DNA of 64,000 nucleotides from Heterostelium multicystogenum (lineage: Eukaryota; Evosea; Eumycetozoa; Acytosteliales; Acytosteliaceae). The stretch lies in contig RCNN01000586.1 in assembly GCA_003667245.1 (NCBI GenBank), positions 1 to 64,000 on the forward strand, given 5' to 3'. Shown here one piece after another: positions 50,687 to 60,306 of this stretch (the stretch's first letter is position 1; every line of letters starts with the position of its first letter). The notes below the pieces were generated by a model. It worked only from the letters and a program-made list of their open reading frames with translations, made no database searches and had not been told where the DNA came from. The position numbers and the translations under genes are program-made.

Positions 50687-51444
50687 TTACTGGATGCTGT
50701 AGCCACCGTCGATCACCACGTTTTCCCCGGTGATCATCTGTGCGGCGTCGCTGAGCAGGTACAACGCCAGCCCGGCGATTTCTTCCGGCTGGGCAAGCGG
50801 CCCGCCGGGATCTGCAATTTGGCCCGTTCCCCAGCTCGCCCGCCCCAGGCCTTTTTACCCAGGGCGGTTTCGACGATGGTCGGGGAGATGGCGTGACGTT
50901 GATGTGGGGGCGCCCATTCCATGGCGAGCACCTTGGTCATGCCGACCACGGCGGCCTTGCTGGCGCAGTAGGCGACGTGACGGTCCAGGCCGATCACCGC
51001 CGCTTGGGAGGCGAGGTTGACGATGCGCCCGCTGCCCTGGGCCAGGCATGTGCCTGGCGCAGGCCTGGGCCACGAAGAAACTGGCCTTGAGGTTGATGGT
51101 CGAGAGTGGTGTCCCAGGCGTTTTCGCTGACGTCCAGGGCCTTGTCCAGCAGGGCGACGCCGGCGCTGTTGATCAGGTAATCCAAGCGTTTGAAGTGATC
51201 GAATACGTAATCGATGGTGCTGTGCACCTGGTCGAGTTGGCGCAGGTCCACGGCGATGCCGATGTTCCCGGCGCCGAGGCTGGCGGGCGACTTCGACCAC
51301 GGCCGGGTCGCGGTCCAGCAGGGCCACCCGCGCGCCGCGTTCCACCAACAGGCTGGCACAAGCCAGACCGATCCCGGCGGCCCCGCCGGTGATCACGGCG
51401 CAGCGGCCGGTGAGGTCGAAGGCTTGATTCCAGAATCCAGACAT
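50687..51444 (-). CDS. SDR family polyol dehydrogenase, frame broken
   Basis: MSGFWNQAFDLTGRCAVITG, TGGAAGIGLACASLLVERGA (TGxxxGxG), INSAGVALLDKALDVSENAW, and NLASQAAVIGLDRHVAYCAS-K, giving catalytic Ser, Tyr and Lys. End GYSIQ at 50687. About 253 residues. RBS GGAG is 8 bases from ATG 51444. The parallel with mycobacterial DthD (D-threitol dehydrogenase, an SDR) suggests NAD-dependent tetritol or polyol oxidation. Breaks near 51285, 51120, 51050, 50895 and 50800. Confidence 0.85.
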
Positions 51445-51480
51445 GAACATGACTCCATTTTCAGATCGGTGGAGATCCAA

Positions 51481-51571
51481 TGTGGGAGCGGGCTTGCTCG
51501 CGAAAGCGGTGTATCAGGTGGCACATCTGTTGAATGATCCACCGCTTTTCGCGAGCAAGCCCGCTCCCACA
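51481..51571. repeat. REP-type inverted repeat (TGTGGGAGCGGGCTTGCTCGCGAA class)
   Basis: Lies between the binding-protein gene and the two dehydrogenase genes, all read in the same direction. It probably sets a step in expression between abundant binding protein and enzymes. Confidence 0.9.
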
Positions 51572-51595
51572 CTTGACCGGGTTTCAAGTCAAAAC

Positions 51596-52606
51596 TTACT
51601 TCGTACCGCTCACCTGCTGATACAGCGCATCCGCATTCGCATTGGTCACCGGCACCCACGGCAGGATGTAGTTCCTGGTGGTACCGTCACCCCATTTCAC
51701 GTCCTTGCCATAACGTTCCCAGATCACCGACTGGGGCTTGTAATCCTTGCCTGCAAGCGCCCGCAGCGCCACATCCAGCGCGCCTTGAGACTGGGCCTGG
51801 GCGTCCTGCAGGAAGGTGGTCACTTCATCTTTCTTCGCCGCCTGGATCGCATCCGGCATGCCGTCGATGGACGTCACCGGCACATCCTTGGACGTCAGCC
51901 CATGGGACTTCAACGCCTGCACCGCACCGAGGGCCATGTCATCGTTTTTGCGCGATCACCCGTTGATGCCCTTGGGGTGTGCGTTCAGCCAGTCTTCGGT
52001 CAGGGCCAGGGCCTGGGCGCGGTCCCCAGTTGGCGGTTTTCTTCTCGATGATCTTGATGTCCGGGTGCTTGCCCAGTACTTCCATCTCGCCCTTTTTCGC
52101 GGTCGATCTGCGCCGACTGGCCAATCGGGCCCTGGATGATCACCACGTTGCCGCGGCCCTTGAGTTTGTCGACCATGGCCTGGGCCTGCAGGCGACCGCC
52201 TTCCACGTCATCGTTGCCAACATAAGGCACGTTGGCGTCCGCCACCTTGGTGTTGGAGGCGATCACCACCACGTCATTGCTCATGGCGGCCTTCACGGTG
52301 CCGACGCCGGCCTTGGTGTCGATCGGCACAAACAGGATCGCGTCGTAGTGCTGGGTCACCATGTTTTTCAATCTGGTTGTTCTGGGTCAGTGCGTCATAG
52401 TTGCCGTCGAACACGGTCAACTGCACGGTGCCGTCCTTGACTGCGGGGTGTTCCTTCAGCTCGCGCACCCAGTTCTGCATGAACTGGCCCTTGAGCCCGT
52501 ACACGGCGGCGCCGATCTTGTAGGTCTTGCCATCGGCGGCCAGGGTGACACTGCTGGCGAGCAGGGAGAGTGCCGCGACGGCGGCCAAAGTCGTACCAGG
52601 TTTCAT
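51596..52606 (-). CDS. sugar/polyol ABC transporter substrate-binding protein, frame broken
   Basis: Signal peptide [17 protein letters not shown], then [60 protein letters not shown] and [20 protein letters not shown]. This is the ribose/xylose-type periplasmic binding family. About 330 residues, ending [14 protein letters not shown]. It delivers the sugar or polyol to the permease. Breaks near 52370, 52100, 52025 and 51955. Confidence 0.9.
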
Positions 52607-52645
52607 GAGAGAACTCCGTTATTGTTGTAGTGGTAGTTTTCAGAA

Positions 52646-53636
52646 CTAGCGTTTTCTTCTTGCGCCACACGTCAATCAGCACTGCGAACACGATGATCAG
52701 GCCCTTGGCGACCTGCTGGTAATAGGAGGACACGCCGAGCAGGTTCAGGCCGTTGTTGATCACGCCGATCAGCAATGCGCCAAACAGCGTGCCGACAATC
52801 GTGCCGGTACCGCCCGACAGGCTGGTGCCGCCGATTACCACGGCGGCAATCGCATCCAGCTCATACGAGGTGCCGGCCTGGGCAGGGCAGAGGTGGTGCG
52901 CGCCGACAGCACCACACCGGCCAGCCCGGCGAGCAGGCCCGAGACCACGTACACCGAAAACATCACCTTGCGCACGCCGATCCCGGAGGTGCGCGCGCTC
53001 TTCTCGTTGCCACCCACCGCGTACACATAGCGGCCGTAGGTGGTGTAGCGCAGCACCATCCAGAAGATCAGCGCGACCACGGCGAAGATCACGATGGGCA
53101 CACCGATCGGGCCGATCTTGCCAATACCCAGCGCCAGGTAGGCGTCGGGCAGGTCAGTGATCGGGCTGCCGTCGTTCAAGATGAAGGTCATGCCCCGGGC
53201 AATGCTCAACATGCCCAAGGTCGCGACAAAGGGCGGGATCGACAGGTTGGCGACCATAAAGCCGTTCACCACCCCGAGCATCGCCCCGGCGAAACATCCC
53301 GGCGCTGACTGCCGCGAGCACGCCATAGCCCTGGGTCGCGACCATGGCGCTGCACAGCCCGGCAAAGGCCAGGATCGAGCCCACCGACAGGTCGATGCCC
53401 TTGGTCAGGATCACGTAGGTCATGCCCACGGCGAGGATCCCGTTGATCGAGGTCTGGCGCAGGATGTCCATCCAGTTGCGCCAGGTCATGAAGTATTCGC
53501 TGGCGAAGGCCATCACCAGGCACAGGAGGATGAACACCAGCGGCAGGCCGAAGCGGTCGAGGGACAGGCGCAGGCGACTGCGGGGTGCGGTCGTGACGGG
53601 GGCGGCTGCAGGTGTAGAAAGTGATTTGGCATTCAT
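52646..53636 (-). CDS. sugar/polyol ABC transporter permease, frame broken
   Basis: [40 protein letters not shown] (RbsC-family motif), NGDSP-region text [20 protein letters not shown], and [20 protein letters not shown]. End [10 protein letters not shown], where an extra A near 52650 hides the TAG at 52646. About 330 residues, eight to ten helices. Its ATG overlaps the ATPase stop by 4 bases. Breaks near 53295 and 52880. Confidence 0.9.
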
Positions 53637-55120
53637 GAGGCAAGACTCAACAAGGCTTCCTGGGAAAGGGCGGTATCGCTGCTGATGGTCACCAGCCTTC
53701 CGCCTTTGAACACGGCAATACGGTCACTCAGGTGCAGCAATTCAGGGGCTTCGGACGACACCACAATCGCCGCGCCGCCGGCGCGTACGAACTGGTCCAG
53801 CAGGTGATAGATCTCCTGCTTGGCGCCTTCATCGATGCCCCGGGTCGGCTCATCGCACAGCAGGCAGATCGGCTGGGTCGACAGGCATTTGGCGAGCACC
53901 ACTTTCTGCTGGTTACCGCCGCTCATGGATTCCACCGGCAGGTCCAGGGAAGTGGTCTTGATCTGCAGGCGCTTGACCATGTCCTGGGCCAGTTGGTTTT
54001 CCTTGCGGGCATTGATCAGCGACCAGCTCGACAGCTGCTTGTACGCCGACAATGCGATGTTCGAGAGGATGCTGCCGCTGAGCACCAGGCCGCTGTCCTT
54101 GCGGTCTTCGGTGACCAGTGACATGCCGGCCTGGATCGTTGCCTTGGGCAGGCCGATGGGCATCGGTTTGCCTTGCAGGGTCACGCTGCCGGAGTCCGGC
54201 GTGGTGAGGCCGTAGATGCAGTTGAGGAATTCGCTGCGGCCCGAGCCCATCAGCCCGTAGATGCCGAGAATCTCGCCCTGGCGCAGTTGCAGGCTGATGT
54301 CCTGGAATTCGCCGGCGCGGCTCAGGCTGTCGACGTCCAGGCAGCATTCGGCGGCGCATTCGCGGCCGACCTTGTGGTCGATGCGGGTCAGTTCCTGGCC
54401 GACGATGCCGCGCACCAGGTGGGCGCGGTCGATATCGGCCATGCGTCCGGTCTCAACGAAGGCGCCGTCGCGAAAGATGCTGTAGTCGTCGGCAATCTGC
54501 GCCAGTTCACTGAGGCGGTGCGACACATAGATGATGCCGGCACCACGGGCGGTGAGGCGGCGGATCGCCTTGAACAGGGTTTCGGCCTCACGCTCGCCGA
54601 TGGCCGAGGTGGGCTCGTCCATGATCATCACCTGGCAGTCGTGGCTGAACGCCTTGGCGATCTCCACCAGCTGGATCTGCGCCACGCTCAGGCGATGCAT
54701 GGGGCTGGTGGCGTCGACGTCGAACTCCAGGCCTTCCAGCAGTTCGCGAGTGCGCCGGTTGAGCTCCTTGCTGTCGACGATGCAGCCGGCGCGGCGCGGT
54801 TCGCGGCCCAGCCAGATGTTTTCGGCGACGGTCATGTAGGGGATGGGTTCCAGCTCCTGGGTGATCATCGCGATCCCCGCCGCGAGTGCTTCGCTGGGGC
54901 GGTTGAACTGGACGGGGGAGCCGTTGAGCAGGATGGTCCCGGCGTCACGCTGGGTGATGCCCATCAGGATGCTCAGGAAAGTCGATTTGCCTGCGCCATT
55001 GCCGCCGCACAGGGCGTGGACGCTGCCGGCCCGCAGAGAGAGGCGCCCCTCACGCAGGGCAGGAATCCCGGCGTAAGCCTTGGCGACGTGTTCAGCCTGG
55101 AGCAGTAATGGCGTGGCCAT
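53633..55120 (-). CDS. sugar/polyol ABC transporter ATP-binding protein (RbsA type)
   Basis: Intact, 495 residues from ATG 55120. Two ABC domains: Walker A GGNGAGKST (residues 39-47), signature LSVAQIQLVEIAKA, Walker B VMIMDEPTSAI; then a second site with degenerate Walker A GLMGSGRSE and signature ESMSGGNQQKVVLAKCLS. This is the normal asymmetry of RbsA/XylG ATPases. First gene of the minus-strand operon behind the palindrome promoter region. Confidence 0.95.
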   Translation of the reverse strand: MATPLLLQAEHVAKAYAGIPALREGRLSLRAGSVHALCGGNGAGKSTFLSILMGITQRDAGTILLNGSPVQFNRPSEALAAGIAMITQELEPIPYMTVAENIWLGREPRRAGCIVDSKELNRRTRELLEGLEFDVDATSPMHRLSVAQIQLVEIAKAFSHDCQVMIMDEPTSAIGEREAETLFKAIRRLTARGAGIIYVSHRLSELAQIADDYSIFRDGAFVETGRMADIDRAHLVRGIVGQELTRIDHKVGRECAAECCLDVDSLSRAGEFQDISLQLRQGEILGIYGLMGSGRSEFLNCIYGLTTPDSGSVTLQGKPMPIGLPKATIQAGMSLVTEDRKDSGLVLSGSILSNIALSAYKQLSSWSLINARKENQLAQDMVKRLQIKTTSLDLPVESMSGGNQQKVVLAKCLSTQPICLLCDEPTRGIDEGAKQEIYHLLDQFVRAGGAAIVVSSEAPELLHLSDRIAVFKGGRLVTISSDTALSQEALLSLAS

Positions 55121-55404
55121 CGGCGTGTCCTCGTGCTGTGAATTCTTATTAGGTCGCACAGTCATGTTTCGCTGTGAGCATATGTGTATCAAATGAAATT
55201 CTGATCAGTCAATCTCTTTCACTGAAAAGTTGTAAATGGGTGGATTTGCGCAAAGTACGCCGGTTTAGAGGGCTTTGACTGGGAGGTCAGCTAAATCCTG
55301 CTTGACAGGGCGACTGGAATATCCGAGAAATGACTGAGCTAAATTTCACTGAGTGATCATATGATCACTCTCCAGCACCCAAAACGGCAGCGGAGCCAAA
55401 CGCC
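55121..55404. promoter_or_regulatory. divergent promoter region with perfect 20-bp palindrome at 55351-55370
   Basis: GAGTGATCATATGATCACTC is a perfect palindrome, 34 bases before the RpiB start. The 284-base region separates the ABC/dehydrogenase/kinase operon from rpiB-sorC. On the ABC side lies a weaker related text, GAGCATATGTG (near 55177) and CTGATCAG (near 55200). The palindrome is the best operator candidate for the SorC regulator encoded next to it. AAATTTCACTGAGTGATCAT flanking text looks promoter-like but I do not assign -10/-35. Confidence 0.65.
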
Positions 55405-55868
55405 ATGAACACACCTTTCCCGGTGGCTATCGGATGCGATGAAGCGGGTTATGAGCTCAAAGAACTGTTGAAGCGCCATATCGAGGCGCTGGGTTACCCG
55501 GTGACGGACTTCGGCACCCATTCCACGGCGCCGGTGCTGTACCCGGACATTGCCCTGGCGGTGGCCACGGCGATCAATGCCGGCGAGCAACGCTTGGGCG
55601 TGCTGGTGTGCGGCACTGGCATCGGCATGGCCATCTCGGCCAACAAAGTCCTGGGGATTCGTGCGGCCCAGGCCCATGACACCTATTCGGCGGAGCGGGC
55701 ACGCAAGAGCAACGATGCGCAGATCCTGTCCATCGGTGCACGGGTGAAATCGGCGCGGAACTGGCCAAGAGCATCGTCAAGTCGTTCCTGGAGTCGGAGT
55801 TCGAAGCCGCGCGTTCCGGGGCCAAGGTCGACCGCATCAACGCGATCGAGCGTGACGGGCATCAGTAG
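55405..55868 (+). CDS. RpiB/LacAB-family sugar-phosphate isomerase, C-terminal frame break
   Basis: VAIGCDEAGYELKELLKRHI, DFGTHSTAPVLYPDIALAVA, GVLVCGTGIGMAISANKVLG (catalytic Cys in CGTGIGMAI), RAAQAHDTYSAERARKSNDA. About 154 residues; a break near 55745 precedes ELAKSIVKSFLESEFEAARS. RpiB interconverts ribulose- and ribose-5-P, but DerI, an RpiB relative, converts D-erythrulose 4-P to D-erythrose 4-P. Setting favours the latter. Leads the SorC gene. Confidence 0.88.
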
Positions 55869-55931
55869 TGGACGGAACGGGGCAAGAGTCGGGAGAATGC
55901 GCCTTTGACACCGAAACGGAAGCCCGTGCCC

Positions 55932-56912
55932 ATGAGTGACAGTACCCAGCGCATCGCCAGCGACATCGACCTGATGACCGAAGTGGCGATGCTCTATTAC
56001 CTTGAGAACGTCACTCAGGAAGCCATCGCCAAGCGCTTCGACCTGTCCCGGGCAAAAGTCAGCCGCCTGCTCAAACGCGCACGGGATGAAGGGATTGTCG
56101 AGGTGCGGGTGTTGCAGCACCCGGCGATGAACAACGAGCTGGAACAGGCGCTGGTGGAGCGCTTCCAGCTGGACCGCGCCTTGATTGCGGTGGACCACAG
56201 CGACCCGGACACCCAGCGCTCGGCGGTGGCGAGCCTGGTGGCCAACTACCTGAACAAAACCCTCAGCGACGGGATGATCGTCGCGGTTGGCATGGGGCGT
56301 AATGTCGGTGCGGTGGCCGATAACGTATTTTTGCCGGTGACCCGCAACTGCACGTTTGTGTGCGCCATTGGCGGTTCGCTCAAGGCGGGTGAATACATGA
56401 ACCCCGACCATATTTGCCGGCGCCTGGCCCTGCGGTTTGGTGGCGAGAGTGAAAGCCTGTACGCCCCGGCGCTGGTGGCCAATCCGGAACTGCGTGGGGT
56501 GTTGATCAGCAACGATACGGTGCGTTCCACGCTTGACCGTGCCCGCCGTGCGGACATGGCGTTGATCGGCATCGGTGACATGAGTGAAAACAGCAACATG
56601 GTGCGCATGGGGTGGTTTTCGCCCCAGGAAATTGCACAGGCGCGGTTGTCCGGCACGGTGGGGGACATGATGGGTTATGACTTCATCGACATTCATGGCC
56701 AGCCGGCGGTCAACGCGATTCAGGGGCGGGTGATCGGGTTGACGGTGCAGGAGCTGTTTCGGATTCCGGATGTGGTAGCGATTGCCAGTGAAAACACCAA
56801 GGCGGCGGCGACGCTGGGGGCGTTGCGCTCGGGAGTGATCAATACCCTGGCGACCACGGTGACCAATGCTCATACCATCCTTGCGCTGGATGACGCGACG
56901 CGTAAAAGCTGA
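55932..56912 (+). CDS. SorC/DeoR-type sugar-binding transcriptional regulator
   Basis: Intact, 326 residues from ATG 55932. N-terminal HTH AMLYYLENVTQEAIAKRFDL with recognition helix SRAKVSRLLKRARDEG. The SorC effector domain follows, related to sugar-phosphate isomerases: VAVGMGRNVGAVADNVFLPV, CAIGGSLKAGEYMNPDHICR, MALIGIGDMSENSNMVRMGW. Its ligand is probably a sugar phosphate intermediate of the pathway, such as an erythrulose phosphate. It is the likely regulator of both transcripts. Confidence 0.92.
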   Translation: MSDSTQRIASDIDLMTEVAMLYYLENVTQEAIAKRFDLSRAKVSRLLKRARDEGIVEVRVLQHPAMNNELEQALVERFQLDRALIAVDHSDPDTQRSAVASLVANYLNKTLSDGMIVAVGMGRNVGAVADNVFLPVTRNCTFVCAIGGSLKAGEYMNPDHICRRLALRFGGESESLYAPALVANPELRGVLISNDTVRSTLDRARRADMALIGIGDMSENSNMVRMGWFSPQEIAQARLSGTVGDMMGYDFIDIHGQPAVNAIQGRVIGLTVQELFRIPDVVAIASENTKAAATLGALRSGVINTLATTVTNAHTILALDDATRKS

Positions 56913-56944
56913 CACCGCCGATAGTCCAGGCCCTGAACATCACC

Positions 56945-57042
56945 TGTGGGAGCTGTCGAGCCTTGGCGAGGCTGCGATGGCATCACCGCGGTATGACTGG
57001 AGCACCGAGTTGTCTGCATCGCGGACAAGCCCGGCTCCCACA
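56945..57042. repeat. REP-type inverted repeat, degenerate
   Basis: TGTGGGAGCTGTCGAGCCTT and GGACAAGCCCGGCTCCCACA flank a loose stem. It belongs to the 49414 class but is more diverged. It lies between convergent SorC and binding-protein genes. Confidence 0.75.
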
Positions 57043-57052
57043 GTTGACTGCC

Positions 57053-58005
57053 TTAGGGTTTCCACACCTGCACATCCTGCGCATCCACCGCCTTGGGCAA
57101 CAACCCCGCCTTGAAGAACGCATCCGCAATTTTCTGCTGCTCCCCCAACTGATCCAGCGTCACCGGTTGCACCTCATAGCTGCGATGAGCATTGGCGGCC
57201 TCGACAGTCTCCGCATCCAGGTTGCCCCACAACGGCCCCAGCACTTTCGCGGCATCACGCGGGTGGCTCTTCACCCACTTGCCAGCCTGGTGCAACTGCT
57301 CGTACACCAGCTTCAGCACTTCGGGATGCGCCTTGGCGTAGGGCGTACCCGTCAGGTAATAGCGCTTGTAGCTGGCCAGCCCGGTACCGTCCGCAAGGGT
57401 GCGGGTGGGCAGTTGGCGCTGCACGCTGGTGAGAAACGGTTCCCACGTGACCCAGGCATCAACCTTGTTGTTTTCAAATGCAGCGCGGCCATCGGCGGGC
57501 GTCAGGTACGCCGGCTCGATATCGGAGAAGGCCAGCCCCGCCTTGTTCAAGGCTGCGATCAATAAATAGTGAGTGCCGGCGGCCTTGGTCACGGCGATTT
57601 TCTTGCCTTTCAAGTCCGCCAGTTGCTGAATCGGCGAGTCCTTGCGCACCACGATCGCCTGGGCTTGAGGCGAGGGCGCTTCCTGGGCGAAGTAGGTGAG
57701 CTTGGCCTGGGCGGCCTGGGCGAAGATCGGTACGGTGTCGGCCACGTCAGCGCTGATATCCACGTTACCGACGTTGAGTGCTTCCAGCAGCGGCAGGCCA
57801 CTGGGGAACTCGTGCCAGGTGACGTCGATGCCGTCGGCCTTGAGGGCTTTTTCCAGGGTGCCCTGGGTTTTCAGCAAGGTGATCAGGGTCGAGGATTTCT
57901 GGTAGCCGATGCGTACGGTTTCCTGGGCTTGTGTGCTCAGGGTGGTGCAGAGGCCAGTGTGGCAAGGCCTGCGATGAAAAGGCGATGGAGCGAAAACTGG
58001 GGCAT
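57053..58005 (-). CDS. sulfonate-type ABC transporter substrate-binding protein (SsuA-like), frame broken near N-terminus
   Basis: Signal text MPQFSLHRLFIAGLATLA at 58005, then after a break near 57950, VRIGYQKSSTLITLLKTQGT, LNVGNVDISADVADTVPIFA and QLADLKGKKIAVTKAAGTHY. About 316 residues, typical of SsuA/TauA aliphatic sulfonate binding proteins. No permease or ATPase is adjacent. Gene-poor AT-rich text upstream (58040-58085) looks promoter-like. Confidence 0.88.
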
Positions 58006-58143
58006 GGCGTGCTCGACTCTTAATGGATTAAGGTGAGCTTATTGTTCTAAAAAACATTCGATAAATAATTTTTCGATCTTAGCTTAGGCCTTTATCGGGT
58101 GCGCCGTTCGCGGCCTTTCAGCGTCAGGATGAAGGAGGGCGGT

Positions 58144-58750
58144 ATGCAGTTGTATGTTGTTCGTCACGGCGAAACTCAAGCCAATGCCGAGGGGCGTTAC
58201 CAGGGCTCGCTGGACATTGATCTCAACGAACGGGGCGTGCTGCAGGCGCGGGAGTTGCGGGAAAAATTGCCGGCGCAGATCGACGCCGTCATGGTCTCGC
58301 CGCTGCGCAGGGCTCAGCAAACGGCGGCCATTGTGTTTGCGGATGATGGGCTGCAACTGCCTACGCTGGATGCGTTTCGTGAGCGCGGCGTGGGGGTGTT
58401 TGAGGGACTGACCCAGGCGGAGGCGGCGCAGCGTTATCCCGACCTTTGGGCGCAGAATATTACCCGGCAATGGGAGCGGGCACCCACGGACGGTGAGTCA
58501 ATCTCGCAGTTCGTCGAGCGCATCCGGGGCGGATTGAATCAGTTGCTGGTGAACCATGGGCAACAGGTGGTGGTGCTGGTTGCCCATGGGGTTGTCGCCA
58601 AGGCGATTCGCGCATTGGTTCGCGATGATTTCTCAGACTTCTTCGCCTGGCAGTTTGCGCAATGGCGAAGTGCTGAGCCTCAACATCGACGCAGAGCCCA
58701 ATGTGGCGAGGGAGCTTGCTCCCGTTGGGGTGCGAAGCGCCCCCTGGTAG
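58144..58750 (+). CDS. histidine phosphatase (GpmB-like), 3' end overlaps a REP element
   Basis: ATG 58144; VVRHGETQANAEGRYQGSLD (RHG motif) and VVVLVAHGVVAKAIRALVRD (second His). About 200 residues. A break near 58665 precedes NGEVLSLNIDAEPN, after which the frame runs directly into the REP at 58702, whose translation supplies the last 16 residues and stop at 58750. The original stop may lie earlier or have been replaced by the REP. Broad-specificity phosphatase; cobalamin or phosphoglycerate substrates cannot be distinguished. Confidence 0.85.
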
Positions 58751-58831
58751 GCCGCTGCGGTCTTTCAGGATGGGCCGGTCAATGCTTTTGGGGTTGCTGC
58801 GCAACCCAGCGGGAGCAAGCTCCCTCGCCAC
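58702..58831. repeat. REP-type inverted repeat (GTGGCGAGGGAGCTTGCTCCC class)
   Basis: Outer arms are near-perfect; inner text GGGTTGCTGCGCAACCC adds a second stem. The left arm is embedded in the 3' end of the phosphatase gene. Confidence 0.9.
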
Positions 58832-58845
58832 AGTGTTGGTGTGAG

Positions 58846-59292
58846 TCATGTCTGCAGGGGAACGCTCAACGCCTGCGCAAACGCCTGGGGCGCAGGGCTT
58901 TCCGGCCAGGTCGGAACACCCTCCGCCAGCGTTACCCACGGCTGCTTGTGCCGCAGCCAGATATGCGCCACCGGCTGCACGGACGGGCTCTCATCCAGTG
59001 TCCGACCCGCAGCACAACCAACCCCGGCGCGGCCGTCGTGGTGTTGCAGATCCGCGTATGGCACACCCCGCACAACCGATGTTCCGAGCGCTGCCCATCA
59101 ACGTCATAGGCATATTCCGTCAGCGAACCTTCAAACCCGCAGCGCATCCGCCGGCAACAGCGCGTGCAGGGCAAACGCGCTGCCGCTCCAGGTCTGGCAG
59201 TGGCGGCAATGGCAGGCATACACCGCCAGCGGCGCGTCGGTATCGAGGGTGTAGGTCACGCGGGCGCAGCGACATTGGCCGGTGAGTGTCAT
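58846..59292 (-). CDS. GFA family (Mss4-fold) protein, frame broken
   Basis: Zinc-binding cysteines CRC, CHCRHC and CGVCHTRIC match the glutathione-dependent formaldehyde-activating (GFA) fold: MTLTGQCRCARVTYTLDTDA, then YACHCRHCQTWSGSAFALHA. About 148 residues, ending FAQALSVPLQT. Actual formaldehyde activation is doubtful for this family. Breaks near 59140 and 58925-58975. Confidence 0.85.
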
Positions 59293-59411
59293 CAAAAACG
59301 ATCCTGTGCAAAGTGAGGGCGAAAGCCCCATCGGTTATGCTCGCCAGCATGCCGCAGCCCCCGAAAAAAAGAACATCCGCCAAAAACTGCCCAGCGGCTC
59401 ACAGGAAATGT

Positions 59412-60306
59412 ATGAACTCCCCGCAACTCCAATGGGAAACCCAGCGCGCCTTCCTCGCCGTGTTGCGCACCGGCAGCCTGTCGGGCGCGGCCCGTTTGCT
59501 GGGGATCGCCCAGGCCACCGCGCGGCGACGGATCGAGGCCCTGGAGCAGAGCGTCGGGGTCAGCCTGTTTATCCGCTCACCCGCCGGGCTGTTGCCCACC
59601 GACACGGCCAAGGACCTGATCAGCCACGTTGAAGCGATGGCCGTTGCCGCCAACGCCTTCAGCCGCGCAGCCTCGGCCGACACGGCCCTCGCCGGCGGCA
59701 CGGTGCGGCTCACCAGCGGCAAGCTGTTGAGCGTTGAAGTGCTGCCGCCCATGTTGCGCAGCCTGCGCCGTGATCATCCGCAATTGGCCATCGAACTGAG
59801 CGTATCCAATCGGCTGCAGGCACTTGCCCGGCAAGAGGCCGACGTCGCCGTACGCATCCGTCGCCCGGTCGAATCCACGGTGGTCGCGCGCAAGGTCGGC
59901 GACCTTCACGTAGGGTTGTACGCCGCACCCGAACTGTTGGCAGAGCAGGGCACGCCGGACACCGTTGCGCAATTGCACGGCTACCCGCTGATCGGGCCGG
60001 ACCGCCAACTTGCTGGAGATCGAATTCCTGGGTGAGCGCGGTTTCGACTGTTCGGCGCCCAGTACGGTGATTCGCACCGACGATCACCTCGCGCAGTTGG
60101 CCGCTCTGCGTGCGGGGCTTGGGATCGGCGTGTGTTCAGCCCAGGTGGCACAACGTCACGGGCTGGTGCGGGTGTTGCCCGCGCAGGTGGATTTCAAGGT
60201 TGACGTGTGGATCGCCATGCATCAGGACATGCGCAAGGTCCCGCGCATCGCCGTGGTGTTCGATGGCTTGGGCGCGGCCCTGACGGACTTCCTTCAGCCG
60301 CGATAA
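59412..60306 (+). CDS. LysR family transcriptional regulator, one frame break
   Basis: ATG 59412 (MNSPQLQWETQRAFLAVLRT). HTH LLGIAQATARRRIEALEQSV. Sensor: VRLTSGKLLSVEVLPPMLRS, VAVRIRRPVESTVVARKVGD. A break near 60005 precedes LLEIEFLGERGFDCSAPSTV. About 298 residues, ending LDFLQPR-like text at 60306. Its 3' end overlaps the next LysR gene on the other strand by 13 bases. Confidence 0.88.

Noticed and set aside
54173..55108. A 311-residue plus-strand frame
   Set aside because: Antisense to the intact RbsA-type ATPase gene with both Walker motifs.
55683..56915. A 410-residue minus-strand frame
   Set aside because: Antisense to the intact SorC regulator gene.
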